Shown here: piece after piece, positions 12,214 through 20,539 of the stretch
How positions within the stretch are numbered: the stretch's first letter is position 1
Layout of the letters: the number at the start of each line of letters is the position of its first letter
Assembly (NCBI GenBank): GCA_902492655.1
Contig: CABUMF010000036.1
Span: forward strand, 1 to 20,721
Origin: an uncultured Eubacteriales bacterium
GTDB lineage: Bacteria > Bacillota > Clostridia > HGM11514
Length of the DNA: 20,721 nt
Reading direction: 5' to 3'
Position numbers and translations under genes: made by a program
The notes under the pieces: generated by a model
What the model saw: the letters and a program-made list of their open reading frames with translations, nothing else
Told to the model about the DNA's origin: nothing
Database searches by the model: none

Positions 12214-14757
12214 ATGAAAAAGACTATTTGTTTTTTGTTAACGCTTTCCCTCGCATTTTCATTAATAGGCTCGGCTTTTGCGGCAGATGAAAAGGTTGTC
12301 GCAAGCTTTATTTATGTATCGCCAAACGGCTCGGATACAGCTGACGGTTCAATAAAAACCCCGTATAAAACCTTGGAAAAGGCAATAGAGGCTGCAAAGG
12401 CTTACAATTCAACCGTTGTAATAAACTTAAGAGAAGGAGAATACCCGTTATCCGGTACAATCGAAATTAATTCCGATAATTCCGATTTGGTTATAAGAGG
12501 ATTTATGGGCGAAAATGCAGTGGTCACAGGGGGCATACCCATTCCTTATTCGGAGTTTTCAAAAACCGATGATACCGATTTTTTGAACAGTCTTTCCGAT
12601 TCAAGCGTTAAGGACAAAATCGTATCCGTAAACCTTAAGAATTTGGGAATTGAGGATTTAGGAAAAATCAGAATACAAGGATTCTTCGGAGATGCCGAGG
12701 ATCAGGGCTTTGCTTCAACACTTTCGTACAAGGGCAATTCCTTAACTATCGCAAGATACCCAAATGACAGCTATCTTAAGACCGGTTATGTTACCTCTGA
12801 CGGTACTGATAATTCTACCTTATATTACGGTTCGCTTGCAAAGGCGGAATTTTATGTCACTGACACAAGATACAGAAATTGGGCTAAAAATGACTTGTGG
12901 GTATTTGGATATTTTAAGTATGACTGGGCAGATACAACAGCGCCATGCTCGGTAAACACATTGGGAAAAGTGACAACTTATGCAAGCCCAAGCTGCGGTG
13001 TGGCAAAATCTAAAAGATTTTACTTCTTTAACGTTCCCGAAGAAATTGACATGCCGGGAGAATGGTATCTTAATCGCGATACGGGTGTTTTGTATCTTTA
13101 TCCGACATCCGATATGGCAGTAGGCGAAGACCTTATTTTTACAACAATGAATACTCCTTTATTTAATATTTCGGGAGCTTCAAACATTTCATTTGAAAAT
13201 ATGCATATTACCGGAACGAGTTCAAATGCTGTTCGTATTACAGACAGCAAAAACATTTCCGTAAATAATTGTGAAATTTCAAATATCGGCGATACTGCAA
13301 TTACAGTCACGAGAAGTACCTATTGCGGAATTGAGAATTCTTATATTCATAATTTGGGTTCCGGCGGTGTATTTTTCAACAGATGCGGCGACAGGTATCA
13401 TTTGACAAGTTCCGGCTGCTATGTAAAAAACTGCGAATTTGAAAAATTCAGTCAGTATAAAAGGACTTATTCTCCTGCCGTCAAGGATGAATTCAGCGTA
13501 GGTATATATGTCGGCTGCAATAAGATTCATAATTCCCCGCATTTTGCGATTGAATATAAGGCGAACGACGACATTATTGAATATAACGAAATATATGATG
13601 TATGCAAAGAAACCCGTGACTGCGGTGCGGTTTATGCCGGCAGACATTGGGAAACCTGGGGCAATGAATTCAGGTATAACTATGTGCACGATCTCACCGC
13701 TGATTCCTCCGCGACGGACGCAAACCCCGTACACGGTATTTATCTTGACGATATGGATTCTGCAACAAGGGTTCACGGAAATGTGTTCTACAATGTTCCG
13801 TCGGTATCGCTTATGGGCGGCGGAAGAAATAATCAGTTCACCAATAATGTTATGATTGACTGCGGCTCAGCTTTATCCTTTGACCAAAGAGCGGCAAATA
13901 CTCCTAATCCCTCAAGTCCCAATTATTGCGAATATGACGGAAAGGCTTACAGCTGGGGCGTTGAAGTAAATATGGGCGATTTAAAAAATTCCCCGTACAA
14001 AGATAGCGTCGAATGGAAAAGCAAATATGTCGGTTTTGCGGAGTTTGGAGATTCCTCGGCTTTGGTTAACTTACTCGACGACAATCCTGAAATTCCGAAG
14101 TATAACATTATCCGAAACAATGTAAAATATAACACAAATGCAGGCGGTATTGCGGAATTGGTAAAAACCTACGGCGCAGTTTCCGATGACTTTGTTATTT
14201 CGTCTGAATCAAGCTTTAAAAACTATTCCTCAAAGGATTTTGAGCTTACCGATGATGCATTAAGCTTAATTTCGCAAGAGCTTCCGGATTTCGAGAAGAT
14301 TGATTTTAATTCGATAGGTGTCCACGGCTATATATATGAAGACAAGTATGAAAGTCGCACTTTGGTTGCCGGCAGCATGAGGGTACAGCAGAATAATTAT
14401 TTAACATATCAGAAAATGGGAGAAGAAAAGGAATCCAAGCATGGGATTTATACTTATGTGACATTTTCGGGAGATCCAAATGATGTTTCCTCATGCGGGA
14501 TAAACTTTGCGATTGACGGAGGGAAAATCGTTAAGCTTGCTTCGTATCTGAATCCGACTGCCAATGCCTATGTTATTGGGCTGGTAGGGGAAGCGTTGGT
14601 TCCGGGAAGCTATGCCGTAAGCTCATATATAATAGACAAAAGCGGTAACGAGATAACGGGCGATGAAGCTTCTGTAGTAATCGACAAAAAGACCTATGTG
14701 AAGTCATGGAACAATGACGGTCGCACAGAAACGGTTTACGAAATAGAAGAATTCTGA
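12214..14757 (+). CDS. Secreted right-handed beta-helix protein, GH141-like
   Basis: The 847-residue product has a signal peptide cut near residue 23 (LIGSAFA before ADEK). The mature start YVSPNGSDTADGSIKTPYKTLEKA is the usual opening of polysaccharide-acting beta-helix proteins. An insertion of about 200 residues follows, with SLTIARYPND, NDLWVFGYFKYDWAD and PGEWYLNRDTGVLYLYPT, which I associate with the GH141 group (alpha-L-fucosidase or xylanase). The helix rungs run from about 310 to 620 (NISFENMHITGTSSNAV, CGIENSYIHNLG). The conserved segment DCGAVYAGRHWETWGN and HGIYLDDMDS carries likely acidic catalytic residues. The last ~135 residues form a separate beta-rich domain. It has no SLH repeat or sortase motif, so it is probably released or held by other means. 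Beta-helix fold is confident, GH141 is tentative. It may act outside the cell upstream of the cytoplasmic GH127 enzyme. Confidence 0.85.
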   Translation: MKKTICFLLTLSLAFSLIGSAFAADEKVVASFIYVSPNGSDTADGSIKTPYKTLEKAIEAAKAYNSTVVINLREGEYPLSGTIEINSDNSDLVIRGFMGENAVVTGGIPIPYSEFSKTDDTDFLNSLSDSSVKDKIVSVNLKNLGIEDLGKIRIQGFFGDAEDQGFASTLSYKGNSLTIARYPNDSYLKTGYVTSDGTDNSTLYYGSLAKAEFYVTDTRYRNWAKNDLWVFGYFKYDWADTTAPCSVNTLGKVTTYASPSCGVAKSKRFYFFNVPEEIDMPGEWYLNRDTGVLYLYPTSDMAVGEDLIFTTMNTPLFNISGASNISFENMHITGTSSNAVRITDSKNISVNNCEISNIGDTAITVTRSTYCGIENSYIHNLGSGGVFFNRCGDRYHLTSSGCYVKNCEFEKFSQYKRTYSPAVKDEFSVGIYVGCNKIHNSPHFAIEYKANDDIIEYNEIYDVCKETRDCGAVYAGRHWETWGNEFRYNYVHDLTADSSATDANPVHGIYLDDMDSATRVHGNVFYNVPSVSLMGGGRNNQFTNNVMIDCGSALSFDQRAANTPNPSSPNYCEYDGKAYSWGVEVNMGDLKNSPYKDSVEWKSKYVGFAEFGDSSALVNLLDDNPEIPKYNIIRNNVKYNTNAGGIAELVKTYGAVSDDFVISSESSFKNYSSKDFELTDDALSLISQELPDFEKIDFNSIGVHGYIYEDKYESRTLVAGSMRVQQNNYLTYQKMGEEKESKHGIYTYVTFSGDPNDVSSCGINFAIDGGKIVKLASYLNPTANAYVIGLVGEALVPGSYAVSSYIIDKSGNEITGDEASVVIDKKTYVKSWNNDGRTETVYEIEEF

Positions 14758-14788
14758 TTACAAGCCAAGTTATTATAGCCACCTTTCA

Positions 14789-14831
14789 AACCGACCTTCG
14801 GCAGAATTGACTGTTCGGAGGTCGGTTTTTT
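14789..14831 (+). terminator. Intrinsic terminator of the beta-helix gene
   Basis: AACCGACCT (14789-14797) pairs with AGGTCGGTT (14819-14827), with further internal pairing (CAG with CTG), and six Ts follow in all. Confidence 0.93.
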
Positions 14832-14842
14832 GTAAAAAACTC

Positions 14843-14871
14843 TTTTCAATTTGAGCTTTATGTGATATAAT
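14843..14871 (+). promoter_or_regulatory. Extended -10 promoter for the Nudix operon
   Basis: TTTTCA (14843-14848), 17 bp, TATAAT (14866-14871), with TG at 14863-14864 giving an extended -10 (TGATATAAT). The weak -35 is typical of extended -10 promoters. The first gene starts 59 bp downstream. Confidence 0.7.
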
Positions 14872-14929
14872 TATATTCAAGTTATTTCCAATGCTTTTCG
14901 TAGATAGTTAATATGACGAGGGATAAAAA

Positions 14930-15331
14930 ATGGTTGAGGTAGTAGCGGCGCTGATTTGGAACAAAAATAAATTCATGATTTGCCAAAGACCGGCTCACAA
15001 GTCAAGAGGACTTTTGTGGGAATTTGTCGGCGGTAAGGTTGAGCCGGGGGAAACAAAACAGCAGGCACTCATAAGGGAATGCATGGAAGAGCTTTCGATT
15101 ACAGTGTCTGTCGGGGATGTGTTTACGGAGGTTTTCCACAAATACCCCGATATAGAGGTGCACTTAACTTTGTTTAATGCCGTAATTTCGGAAGGGATTC
15201 CTCAAAAGCTTGAGCACAACGATATAAAATGGATAACTCCTGACGAGATTGAAAATTACGAATTTTGCCCTGCGGACATAGAAATATTGTCAGAGATTAG
15301 GAAAGAATACGAAAATAAGAGCGGAAAATAA
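14930..15331 (+). CDS. MutT-like Nudix hydrolase
   Basis: The 133-residue protein carries a Nudix box beginning at G35: GKVEPGET, then RECMEEL, fitting Gx5Ex7REUxEE with E41, R49, E50, E53 and E54 present. The Gly after the EE pair is Ser here. LLWEFVGGK before the box is close to the WEFPGGK of MutT proteins, and KWITPDEIENYEFCPAD fits the C-terminal end of 8-oxo-dGTP hydrolases. It probably cleans oxidised nucleotides from the pool or acts on a related nucleoside diphosphate. It is cytoplasmic. It is the first of three small genes on the plus strand (78 bp before the next) with a weak AGGG binding site. Substrate is inferred from family resemblance only. Confidence 0.92.
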   Translation: MVEVVAALIWNKNKFMICQRPAHKSRGLLWEFVGGKVEPGETKQQALIRECMEELSITVSVGDVFTEVFHKYPDIEVHLTLFNAVISEGIPQKLEHNDIKWITPDEIENYEFCPADIEILSEIRKEYENKSGK

Positions 15332-15409
15332 TGAAAAAACTGTTTCAATATGCAAAATAAAGGTTTATAAAGAAAAATTAAAATAAAAAATACGGAAGGG
15401 AAGATTGTT

Positions 15410-15760
15410 ATGATTAAATTTATTTGTTACCCTAAATGCACAACCTGTCAGAAAGCCAAAAAATGGCTGGATGACAACAAAATCCCCTATGAGCTTCGTG
15501 ATATAAAGGAAGATAACCCGAGCTTTGTCGAGCTTTCCGAATGGTACGGGAAGAGCGGACTTCCTCTTAAGAAATTCTTTAATACGTCGGGGCTTCTTTA
15601 TAAGTCAATGGAGCTTAAAACAAAGCTTCCGACTATGACCGAGGAAGAACAGATTAAGCTCCTCTCAACGGACGGAATGCTTGTAAAACGGCCGATTGTT
15701 ATCGGTGAAGACCTCGTTTTGGTCGGATTTAAGGAAAAAGAGTGGAGCGAGAGGCTGTAA
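15410..15760 (+). CDS. ArsC/Spx-family thioredoxin-fold protein
   Basis: The 116-residue protein starts IKFICYPKCTTCQKAKKWL, with a CxxC pair at C10 and C13, the same position as in Spx. YELRDIKEDNPSFVELSEWY and the late block MLVKRPIVIGEDLVLVGFKEKEW match the arsenate reductase/Spx/MgsR family. Spx-type members bind the RNA polymerase alpha subunit under thiol stress, while ArsC-type members reduce arsenate with glutaredoxin. With no ars genes nearby and a single short ORF, a redox-linked regulator or uncharacterised reductase is more likely than arsenic resistance. GGAAGGGAAG lies upstream of the ATG. The neighbouring Nudix gene also points to oxidative stress, but this is only context. Confidence 0.88.
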   Translation: MIKFICYPKCTTCQKAKKWLDDNKIPYELRDIKEDNPSFVELSEWYGKSGLPLKKFFNTSGLLYKSMELKTKLPTMTEEEQIKLLSTDGMLVKRPIVIGEDLVLVGFKEKEWSERL

Positions 15761-15780
15761 GTAGCTCAATGAGGTGTGAA

Positions 15781-15966
15781 ATGAAATCCAAATGGATATC
15801 CTTCTTCCTATGCCTGTTCTTCGGTTATTTGGGAATTCACAAGTTTTACGAGGAACGAATACTTCTCGGAATACTTTACCTATGCACAGGCGGATTGTTC
15901 GGCGTCGGCGTGGTGATTGACCTGATAGTTTTATTATTCAAGCCAAATCCGTATTATCCCGGATGA
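15781..15966 (+). CDS. TM2-domain membrane protein
   Basis: The 61-residue product has two membrane segments separated by a short polar turn: WISFFLCLFFGYLGIHKFY, then ILYLCTGGLFGVGVVIDLIVLLF. This is the TM2 pattern, including G-H-KFY and the GLFGxGxxIDLI signature. The start is chosen as ATG 15781 because GAGGTG (15771-15776) lies just upstream; longer in-frame starts would overlap the ArsC-like gene. It lies 20 bp after that gene, so it is cotranscribed. The function of bacterial TM2 proteins is mostly unknown. Confidence 0.88.
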   Translation: MKSKWISFFLCLFFGYLGIHKFYEERILLGILYLCTGGLFGVGVVIDLIVLLFKPNPYYPG

Positions 15967-16104
15967 TGCCCGTTTGCTTTGGTTAAAAATGGGAGCGATT
16001 GTCCGTTATTTAGAATGCCGGAATAAATATCGGTATCGGTGAGGCAGAAAATGAGTTTTATAAAAACCTAAGCCTTTGAATACCCATATATGCTTCGGCA
16101 AATT
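15967..16104. other. Convergent intergenic spacer
   Basis: This lies between the TM2 gene (plus strand) and the trp operon terminator (minus strand). No gene or promoter was recognised. The plus-strand operon probably uses the far side of the hairpin at 16105-16150 as its terminator. Confidence 0.5.
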
Positions 16105-16150
16105 AAAATCCCCGAAAAGCTCGTAGTTATGCGGCATATTCGGGGATTTT
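16105..16150 (-). terminator. Terminator of the trp operon (probably bidirectional)
   Basis: AAAATCCCCGAA (16105-16116) and TTCGGGGATTTT (16139-16150) form a perfect 12-bp stem around a 22-base loop. On the minus strand it lies 20 bp after the trpA stop and ends in TTTTAATTT; the stem's own A/T ends let it work in both directions, also closing the converging TM2 operon. Confidence 0.88.
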
Positions 16151-16169
16151 GTCAATTTAAAATTATTTG

Positions 16170-16943
16170 TCAAAACCTTATGGCATCCTTCATGGTTTTT
16201 ACATATGCGCCAACCTGCTCGGGGGCATCTTTGCCGTACTTTTCAATAATCTTAATGATTGCGCTTCCGACTATAGCACCGTCAGACAACGCCGCCATCT
16301 TTGCCGCCTGTTCGGGTGTGGATATGCCAAAGCCTATTGCGCATGGAACATCCGTATTCTGACGAACCTTAGAAACGAGAGAGTCCAGATCGGTCGTTAT
16401 TTCGTTTCTTGTTCCTGTCACGCCAAGGCTTGATACTATGTAAATAAATCCTTCTGCCTCTTTTGCAATCATAGCAATTCTGTTATCCGAGGTGGGGGCA
16501 ATCAGGGAAATCAAATCCACATCGTATTTCCGGCAAATATCTGAGAATTCTTCTTTTTCTTCAAAAGGCAAATCCGGCAGAATAAGACCGTCAATTCCGA
16601 TTTCATTGCAGATAGAAATGAATTTTTCCGCGTCATAGGAGAATACAACATTTGCGTAAGTCATAAATACCATTGGTATTGTTATGTCTGTACGAAGGCG
16701 TTTTACCATTTCAAATATTTTGTCTGTTGTGACACCGCCTGCCAATGCTCTTATGTTTGCACCCTGAATGACGGGGCCTTCTGCCGTAGGATCGGAAAAC
16801 GGAATACAGAGTTCGATAATGTCTGCACCGTTTGCGACTGCCGCACGGATGATTTTTTCGGTTGTATCCAAATCCGGATCGCCACAGGTAACAAACGGTA
16901 TAAAAGCCTTGCCGTTTTCAAAAGCCGATTTAATATTACTCAT
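16170..16943 (-). CDS. trpA: Tryptophan synthase alpha chain
   Basis: TrpA cleaves indole-3-glycerol phosphate to indole and passes indole through a tunnel to TrpB. The product (257 residues from ATG 16943) has FIPFVTCGDPD at the start, the active-site block IIELCIPFSDPTAEGPVIQ, and later AIGFGIST and GAIVGSAI that bind phosphate. E44 corresponds to the catalytic Glu49 of the enteric enzyme. At the place of Asp60 this protein has Glu (E55, TAEGP), a substitution I recall from other clostridial TrpA sequences. I choose ATG 16943 rather than 16955 because GAGGTGAGG then stands 6 bases upstream. The start overlaps the trpB end by 8 bp, implying translational coupling. It is the last gene of the operon. 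Confidence 0.97.
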   Translation of the reverse strand: MSNIKSAFENGKAFIPFVTCGDPDLDTTEKIIRAAVANGADIIELCIPFSDPTAEGPVIQGANIRALAGGVTTDKIFEMVKRLRTDITIPMVFMTYANVVFSYDAEKFISICNEIGIDGLILPDLPFEEKEEFSDICRKYDVDLISLIAPTSDNRIAMIAKEAEGFIYIVSSLGVTGTRNEITTDLDSLVSKVRQNTDVPCAIGFGISTPEQAAKMAALSDGAIVGSAIIKIIEKYGKDAPEQVGAYVKTMKDAIRF

Positions 16944-18126
16944 AAATATCCTCACCTCTGTATCTTGCTATCTGGGCACAGTCCTTGTCACCGCGTCCCG
17001 AAATTGTTATAACAATTATTTTATCCTTATCCATAGAAGGCGCAATCTTGATTGCATATGCCACTGCATGTGCGGATTCTATCGCAGGTATAATACCCTC
17101 AACCTTAGAAAGATATTCAAAAGCACAAACCGCTTCTTCGTCAGTAACGGGAACATATTCCGCTCTTCCTGTATCGTGAAGATTTGCGTGTTCAGGACCG
17201 ACTCCGGGATAATCAAGACCTGCGGATATGGAATACACAGGCGCAATCTGACCGTATTTGTCCTGACAGAAATAAGATTTCATTCCGTGGAAAATACCCA
17301 CTCTGCCGGTGTTTACCGTTGCCGCGGTTTCAAATGTATCAATACCTCTGCCTGCCGCTTCACAGCCTATGAGTTTAACATCCTTATCATCAATAAAGTG
17401 ATAAAAACTTCCTATTGCGTTTGAACCGCCGCCGACACAGGCAATTACCGCATCCGGCAAACGGCCTTCCTTTTCTTTTAGCTGTTGTTTTATTTCTTTT
17501 GATATAACCGACTGAAAGTCACGAACAATGGTGGGGAACGGATGCGGTCCCATAACCGAGCCGAGACAGTAGTGAGTGTCGGATATGCGTTTTGTCCATT
17601 CGCGCATAGCTTCCGATACCGCATCTTTAAGGGTTGCCGTGCCGGTGGTAACAGGAACAACTTCAGCACCCAAAAGCTTCATTCTATATACATTAAGTGC
17701 CTGTCGCTTCGTATCTTCTTTACCCATAAACACAACACATTCCATATTCATAAGTGCTGCGGCGGTAGCTGTTGCAACCCCGTGCTGACCTGCACCGGTT
17801 TCGGCGATGAGCCTTGTTTTACCCATTTTTTTGGCAAGAAGTGCCTGTCCGAGCACATTATTGATTTTGTGAGAGCCTGTGTGGTTCAAATCCTCACGCT
17901 TCAAATATATTTTTGCTCCGCCCAGATCCTTAGTCATTTTTTCGGCATAGTAAAGTCCGGACGGTCTTCCCGCATACTCGTTAAACAGTTTTGTGAGTTC
18001 GTTGTTAAATTCATCATCATTTTTATAATGCTCATAAGCTTTTTCAAGCTCGATTATTGCATTCATCAAGGTTTCGGGAATATACTGACCGCCATGTATT
18101 CCGAAACGCCCTTTTGGATTTGTCAT
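16936..18126 (-). CDS. trpB: Tryptophan synthase beta chain
   Basis: TrpB joins indole and serine to tryptophan using pyridoxal phosphate. The 396-residue product is full length for the TrpB1 type. GRFGIHGGQYIPETL is at the N-terminus, LNHTGSHKINN carries the PLP lysine at K87, exactly as in the enteric enzyme, and ETGAGQHG lies after it. CVGGGSNAIGSF forms the phosphate cradle, and HDTGRAEYVPVTDEEA lies in the C-terminal half. It starts one base after the trpF stop, and the GGAGG binding site lies within the trpF end. It overlaps trpA by 8 bp, consistent with a 1:1 complex. Confidence 0.98.
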   Translation of the reverse strand: MTNPKGRFGIHGGQYIPETLMNAIIELEKAYEHYKNDDEFNNELTKLFNEYAGRPSGLYYAEKMTKDLGGAKIYLKREDLNHTGSHKINNVLGQALLAKKMGKTRLIAETGAGQHGVATATAAALMNMECVVFMGKEDTKRQALNVYRMKLLGAEVVPVTTGTATLKDAVSEAMREWTKRISDTHYCLGSVMGPHPFPTIVRDFQSVISKEIKQQLKEKEGRLPDAVIACVGGGSNAIGSFYHFIDDKDVKLIGCEAAGRGIDTFETAATVNTGRVGIFHGMKSYFCQDKYGQIAPVYSISAGLDYPGVGPEHANLHDTGRAEYVPVTDEEAVCAFEYLSKVEGIIPAIESAHAVAYAIKIAPSMDKDKIIVITISGRGDKDCAQIARYRGEDIYE

Positions 18127-18127
18127 T

Positions 18128-18733
18128 CTATTTTCCTCCGTTTCTCACAGCATTGACAAAAGCTGTCATTTTATTTTTATCCTTAAGTCCGTTTGTTTCC
18201 AAAGAGGAACTTGCATCTACAGCATAAGGAGCATATTTTGATATTGCTTCACACACATTTTCACTGCTCAGGCCGCCTGCAAGAAAGAACTCTCTTTTTA
18301 TTTCACCGATAAGCAAATGGTTAAAGGCTTCGCCGGTTCCTCCGCCCGAATCGAGCATAATATAATCAGCTTTGGATTTTTTCGCTCTTGCAACATCCTG
18401 CTTTGTTTCTATACGGAAAGCCTGTATAATCGGGCAATCTGTCTTATTCCGCAATTTGTTTATATATTCATTATCTTCGTCGCCGTGAAGCTGAATCATG
18501 CCGATTATATTTTTATTTACAAGGTATTCTATATTGCAAATATCCTCGTTTACAAAAACGCCTACGGGAGTTATATCTATATTGAGATTTTTCTTCAAGC
18601 ATTCAGCTTCATCAAAAGAAACAAATCTTTTGCTCCCTCGGGCAAAGACAAAGCCGATAAAGTCCGGCTTAAGCTCATTTGCATATTCTATGTCGCGCGG
18701 ATTTTTCAGTCCGCATAATTTTATTTTTGTCAT
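18128..18733 (-). CDS. trpF: Phosphoribosylanthranilate isomerase
   Basis: This TIM-barrel enzyme converts phosphoribosylanthranilate to the deoxyribulose form (the third pathway step). The 201-residue protein begins TKIKLCGLKNPRDI, with the catalytic cysteine in KLCG. GMIQLHGDE, IMLDSGGGTGEAF and FFLAGGLSSENV follow, and VDASSSLET holds the catalytic aspartate near the C-terminus. The ATG overlaps the trpC stop codon as ATGA. It is a separate gene, not fused to trpC as in enteric bacteria. The frame is intact from end to end. Confidence 0.96.
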   Translation of the reverse strand: MTKIKLCGLKNPRDIEYANELKPDFIGFVFARGSKRFVSFDEAECLKKNLNIDITPVGVFVNEDICNIEYLVNKNIIGMIQLHGDEDNEYINKLRNKTDCPIIQAFRIETKQDVARAKKSKADYIMLDSGGGTGEAFNHLLIGEIKREFFLAGGLSSENVCEAISKYAPYAVDASSSLETNGLKDKNKMTAFVNAVRNGGK

Positions 18734-19512
18734 ATCTTACCTCGCAGCTCTGCAAGCTTCGCCGTCTTATCTTCTGCACGCATAAGCGTTTCGCCTATTA
18801 ACACGGCATCTGCGCCGATTTTGCGAAGCTTTTCAACATCCTCCGAGGTTTTTACACCGCTTTCCGAAACGAATATTATATCTTCCGGGACAAGCTCGCG
18901 CATTCGTTTGCTGTTCTCGGTATCAACCGTAAAATCATTAAGGTTACGATTGTTTACACCGATGATTCTTGCGCCTGCCTTCAATGCAACATCTATTTCG
19001 TCTTTATCATGCGCCTCCACCAATGCGGAAATGCCGAGTTCATCGCACAGACAAATATATTCACGAAGTTCTTTTTCGGAGAGTATTGCGCATATGAGCA
19101 GGACTGCTTTTGCCCCCAATACTTTTGCCTCATAAATCATGTATTCATCAACCGTAAAATCTTTTCTGAGACACGGAACAGTCACAGCTTCCGCTATTTC
19201 CCTGAGGTATTCATCGCTTCCCAAAAACCGGTACGGCTCTGTGAGCACCGAAATGCAATCTGCGCCGGCTTTCTCGTATTCTTTTGCAATTTGAAGATAA
19301 GGAAAATCCGGTGCGATAAGCCCTTTTGAGGGCGACGCCTTTTTGCATTCGCAGATGAACGAAATGCCGTTTTTTTGGAGTGCTGTTTCAAACTCAAAAT
19401 TGCCTTTCGGAAGACTGAGCGCTTTTGACTTCAGGTCTTTTTGAGATATATTCTTTTTCGCTTCCTCAACGCGTTTTCGGGCAAAATCCGCCAACTCATC
19501 AAGTATAGTCAT
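18730..19512 (-). CDS. trpC: Indole-3-glycerol phosphate synthase
   Basis: The enzyme closes the indole ring, releasing CO2 and water. The 260-residue product contains ICECKKASPSKG, with the catalytic lysines at the strand 1 end, then CISVLTEPYRFLGS, CLRKDFTVDEY, IIGVNNRNLNDF and FVSESGVKT, all standard IGPS motifs. I set the start at ATG 19512: the binding site AGGTG, part of TGAGGTG that includes the trpD stop, stands 6 bases upstream. A GTG nine bases earlier is in frame, but it lies inside that binding site. It ends by overlapping trpF as ATGA. Confidence 0.97.
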   Translation of the reverse strand: MTILDELADFARKRVEEAKKNISQKDLKSKALSLPKGNFEFETALQKNGISFICECKKASPSKGLIAPDFPYLQIAKEYEKAGADCISVLTEPYRFLGSDEYLREIAEAVTVPCLRKDFTVDEYMIYEAKVLGAKAVLLICAILSEKELREYICLCDELGISALVEAHDKDEIDVALKAGARIIGVNNRNLNDFTVDTENSKRMRELVPEDIIFVSESGVKTSEDVEKLRKIGADAVLIGETLMRAEDKTAKLAELRGKI

Positions 19513-19522
19513 CGTATGCACC

Positions 19523-20539
19523 TCATTTGTTGGATATTTCTATAAGCTTTTCAAGTGTTTTGAGAGCCTTTCCCGAATCAATCAATTCTGCCGCCAAAGC
19601 AACTCCGTCTTTCATCGTTTCCGCTTTACCTCCGATATACAGAGCTGTGCCCGCATTCATAAGAACGGCATTTCGTTTGTGATCCTTTTCTCCGTTTAGG
19701 ACGGCAAGAGTAATTTTTGCGTTTTCTTCGGGTGCACCGCCGACCAAATCGGCTTTTGTGCAGCGTTCAAAGCCGAAATCTTCGGGGCAGATTACATAGT
19801 TTTTCATCCATCCGTCACGAAATTCGCAAACTGTTGTGGGTGCGCTCAATGAAATTTCATCCAGCTTGTCCTGACCGTAAACAACCATACCGCGCTTAAC
19901 TCCAAGGTTTATCAGAACCTGTGCCAAAGGTTCTACAAGATAATCGTCATATACACCTAAAAGCTGCAGAGACGGTGTGCCGGGATTTGTAAGAGGCCCT
20001 AAAATATTAAATACCGTACGGAAGCCGAGTTCTTTTCGTATCGACCCTACATATTTCATGGAGGTATGATATTTCTGTGCAAAGAAGAAGCACATTCCGA
20101 CCTCTTTCAACAGCTCAATACATTTTTCGGGTTCCTGATTGATATTTACTCCAAGAGCCTCTAAGCAGTCTGCGGTTCCGCACTTTGAAGATGCCGCACG
20201 GTTACCGTGCTTTGCAACTTTCATACCGCCTGCAGCGGCAACCAAAGCGGATGTTGTAGATATATTGAAGCTATGAGCGCCGTCGCCGCCCGTTCCGACA
20301 ATTTCAAAAAGCTCCATGTCGGTTTCGACCTTTATTGCGTGTTCCCGCATTGCGGCGGCACAGCCTGCAATCTCGTCGGTTGTTTCGGCTCTTGCGCTTT
20401 TTGTTGACAGCGCCGCAAGAAATGCTGCGTTCTGAGTCGGCGAAGTTTTGCCGCTCATTATTTCGTTCATAACCGTGTTTGCCTCATCATATGTGAGGTC
20501 TTGCTTGTTTACGATTTTGACAATGGCTTCCTTTATCAT
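19523..20539 (-). CDS. trpD: Anthranilate phosphoribosyltransferase
   Basis: The enzyme transfers the phosphoribosyl group from PRPP to anthranilate. The 338-residue product has EIVGTGGDGAHSFNIST, the PRPP-binding glycine loop, MKVAKHGNRAASSKCGTADCLEALG, which binds anthranilate and PRPP, and LDEISLSAPT, close to the metal-binding DE pair. It is a stand-alone trpD, not fused to the glutamine amidotransferase. Its ATG overlaps the trpG TGA (ATGA), and GGAGG within the trpG end serves as binding site. The next gene, trpC, follows after 10 bp. Confidence 0.97.
   Translation of the reverse strand: MIKEAIVKIVNKQDLTYDEANTVMNEIMSGKTSPTQNAAFLAALSTKSARAETTDEIAGCAAAMREHAIKVETDMELFEIVGTGGDGAHSFNISTTSALVAAAGGMKVAKHGNRAASSKCGTADCLEALGVNINQEPEKCIELLKEVGMCFFFAQKYHTSMKYVGSIRKELGFRTVFNILGPLTNPGTPSLQLLGVYDDYLVEPLAQVLINLGVKRGMVVYGQDKLDEISLSAPTTVCEFRDGWMKNYVICPEDFGFERCTKADLVGGAPEENAKITLAVLNGEKDHKRNAVLMNAGTALYIGGKAETMKDGVALAAELIDSGKALKTLEKLIEISNK

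Noticed and set aside
13279..13776. A 165-codon minus-strand frame inside the beta-helix gene
   Set aside because: It lies fully within a well-supported gene on the other strand, has no family resemblance, and is explained by codon bias of the real gene. The same holds for other long frames opposite trp and GH127 genes.
15410..15760. An arsenic-resistance arsC gene
   Set aside because: The protein belongs to the ArsC/Spx fold, but no arsR, arsB or acr3 gene is nearby and the N-terminal CxxC matches Spx-type members, so resistance is not supported.
16105..16150. A trp attenuator or T-box
   Set aside because: The hairpin lies after the last trp gene, so it is a terminator. The leader of the operon is outside the window and its regulation cannot be judged.
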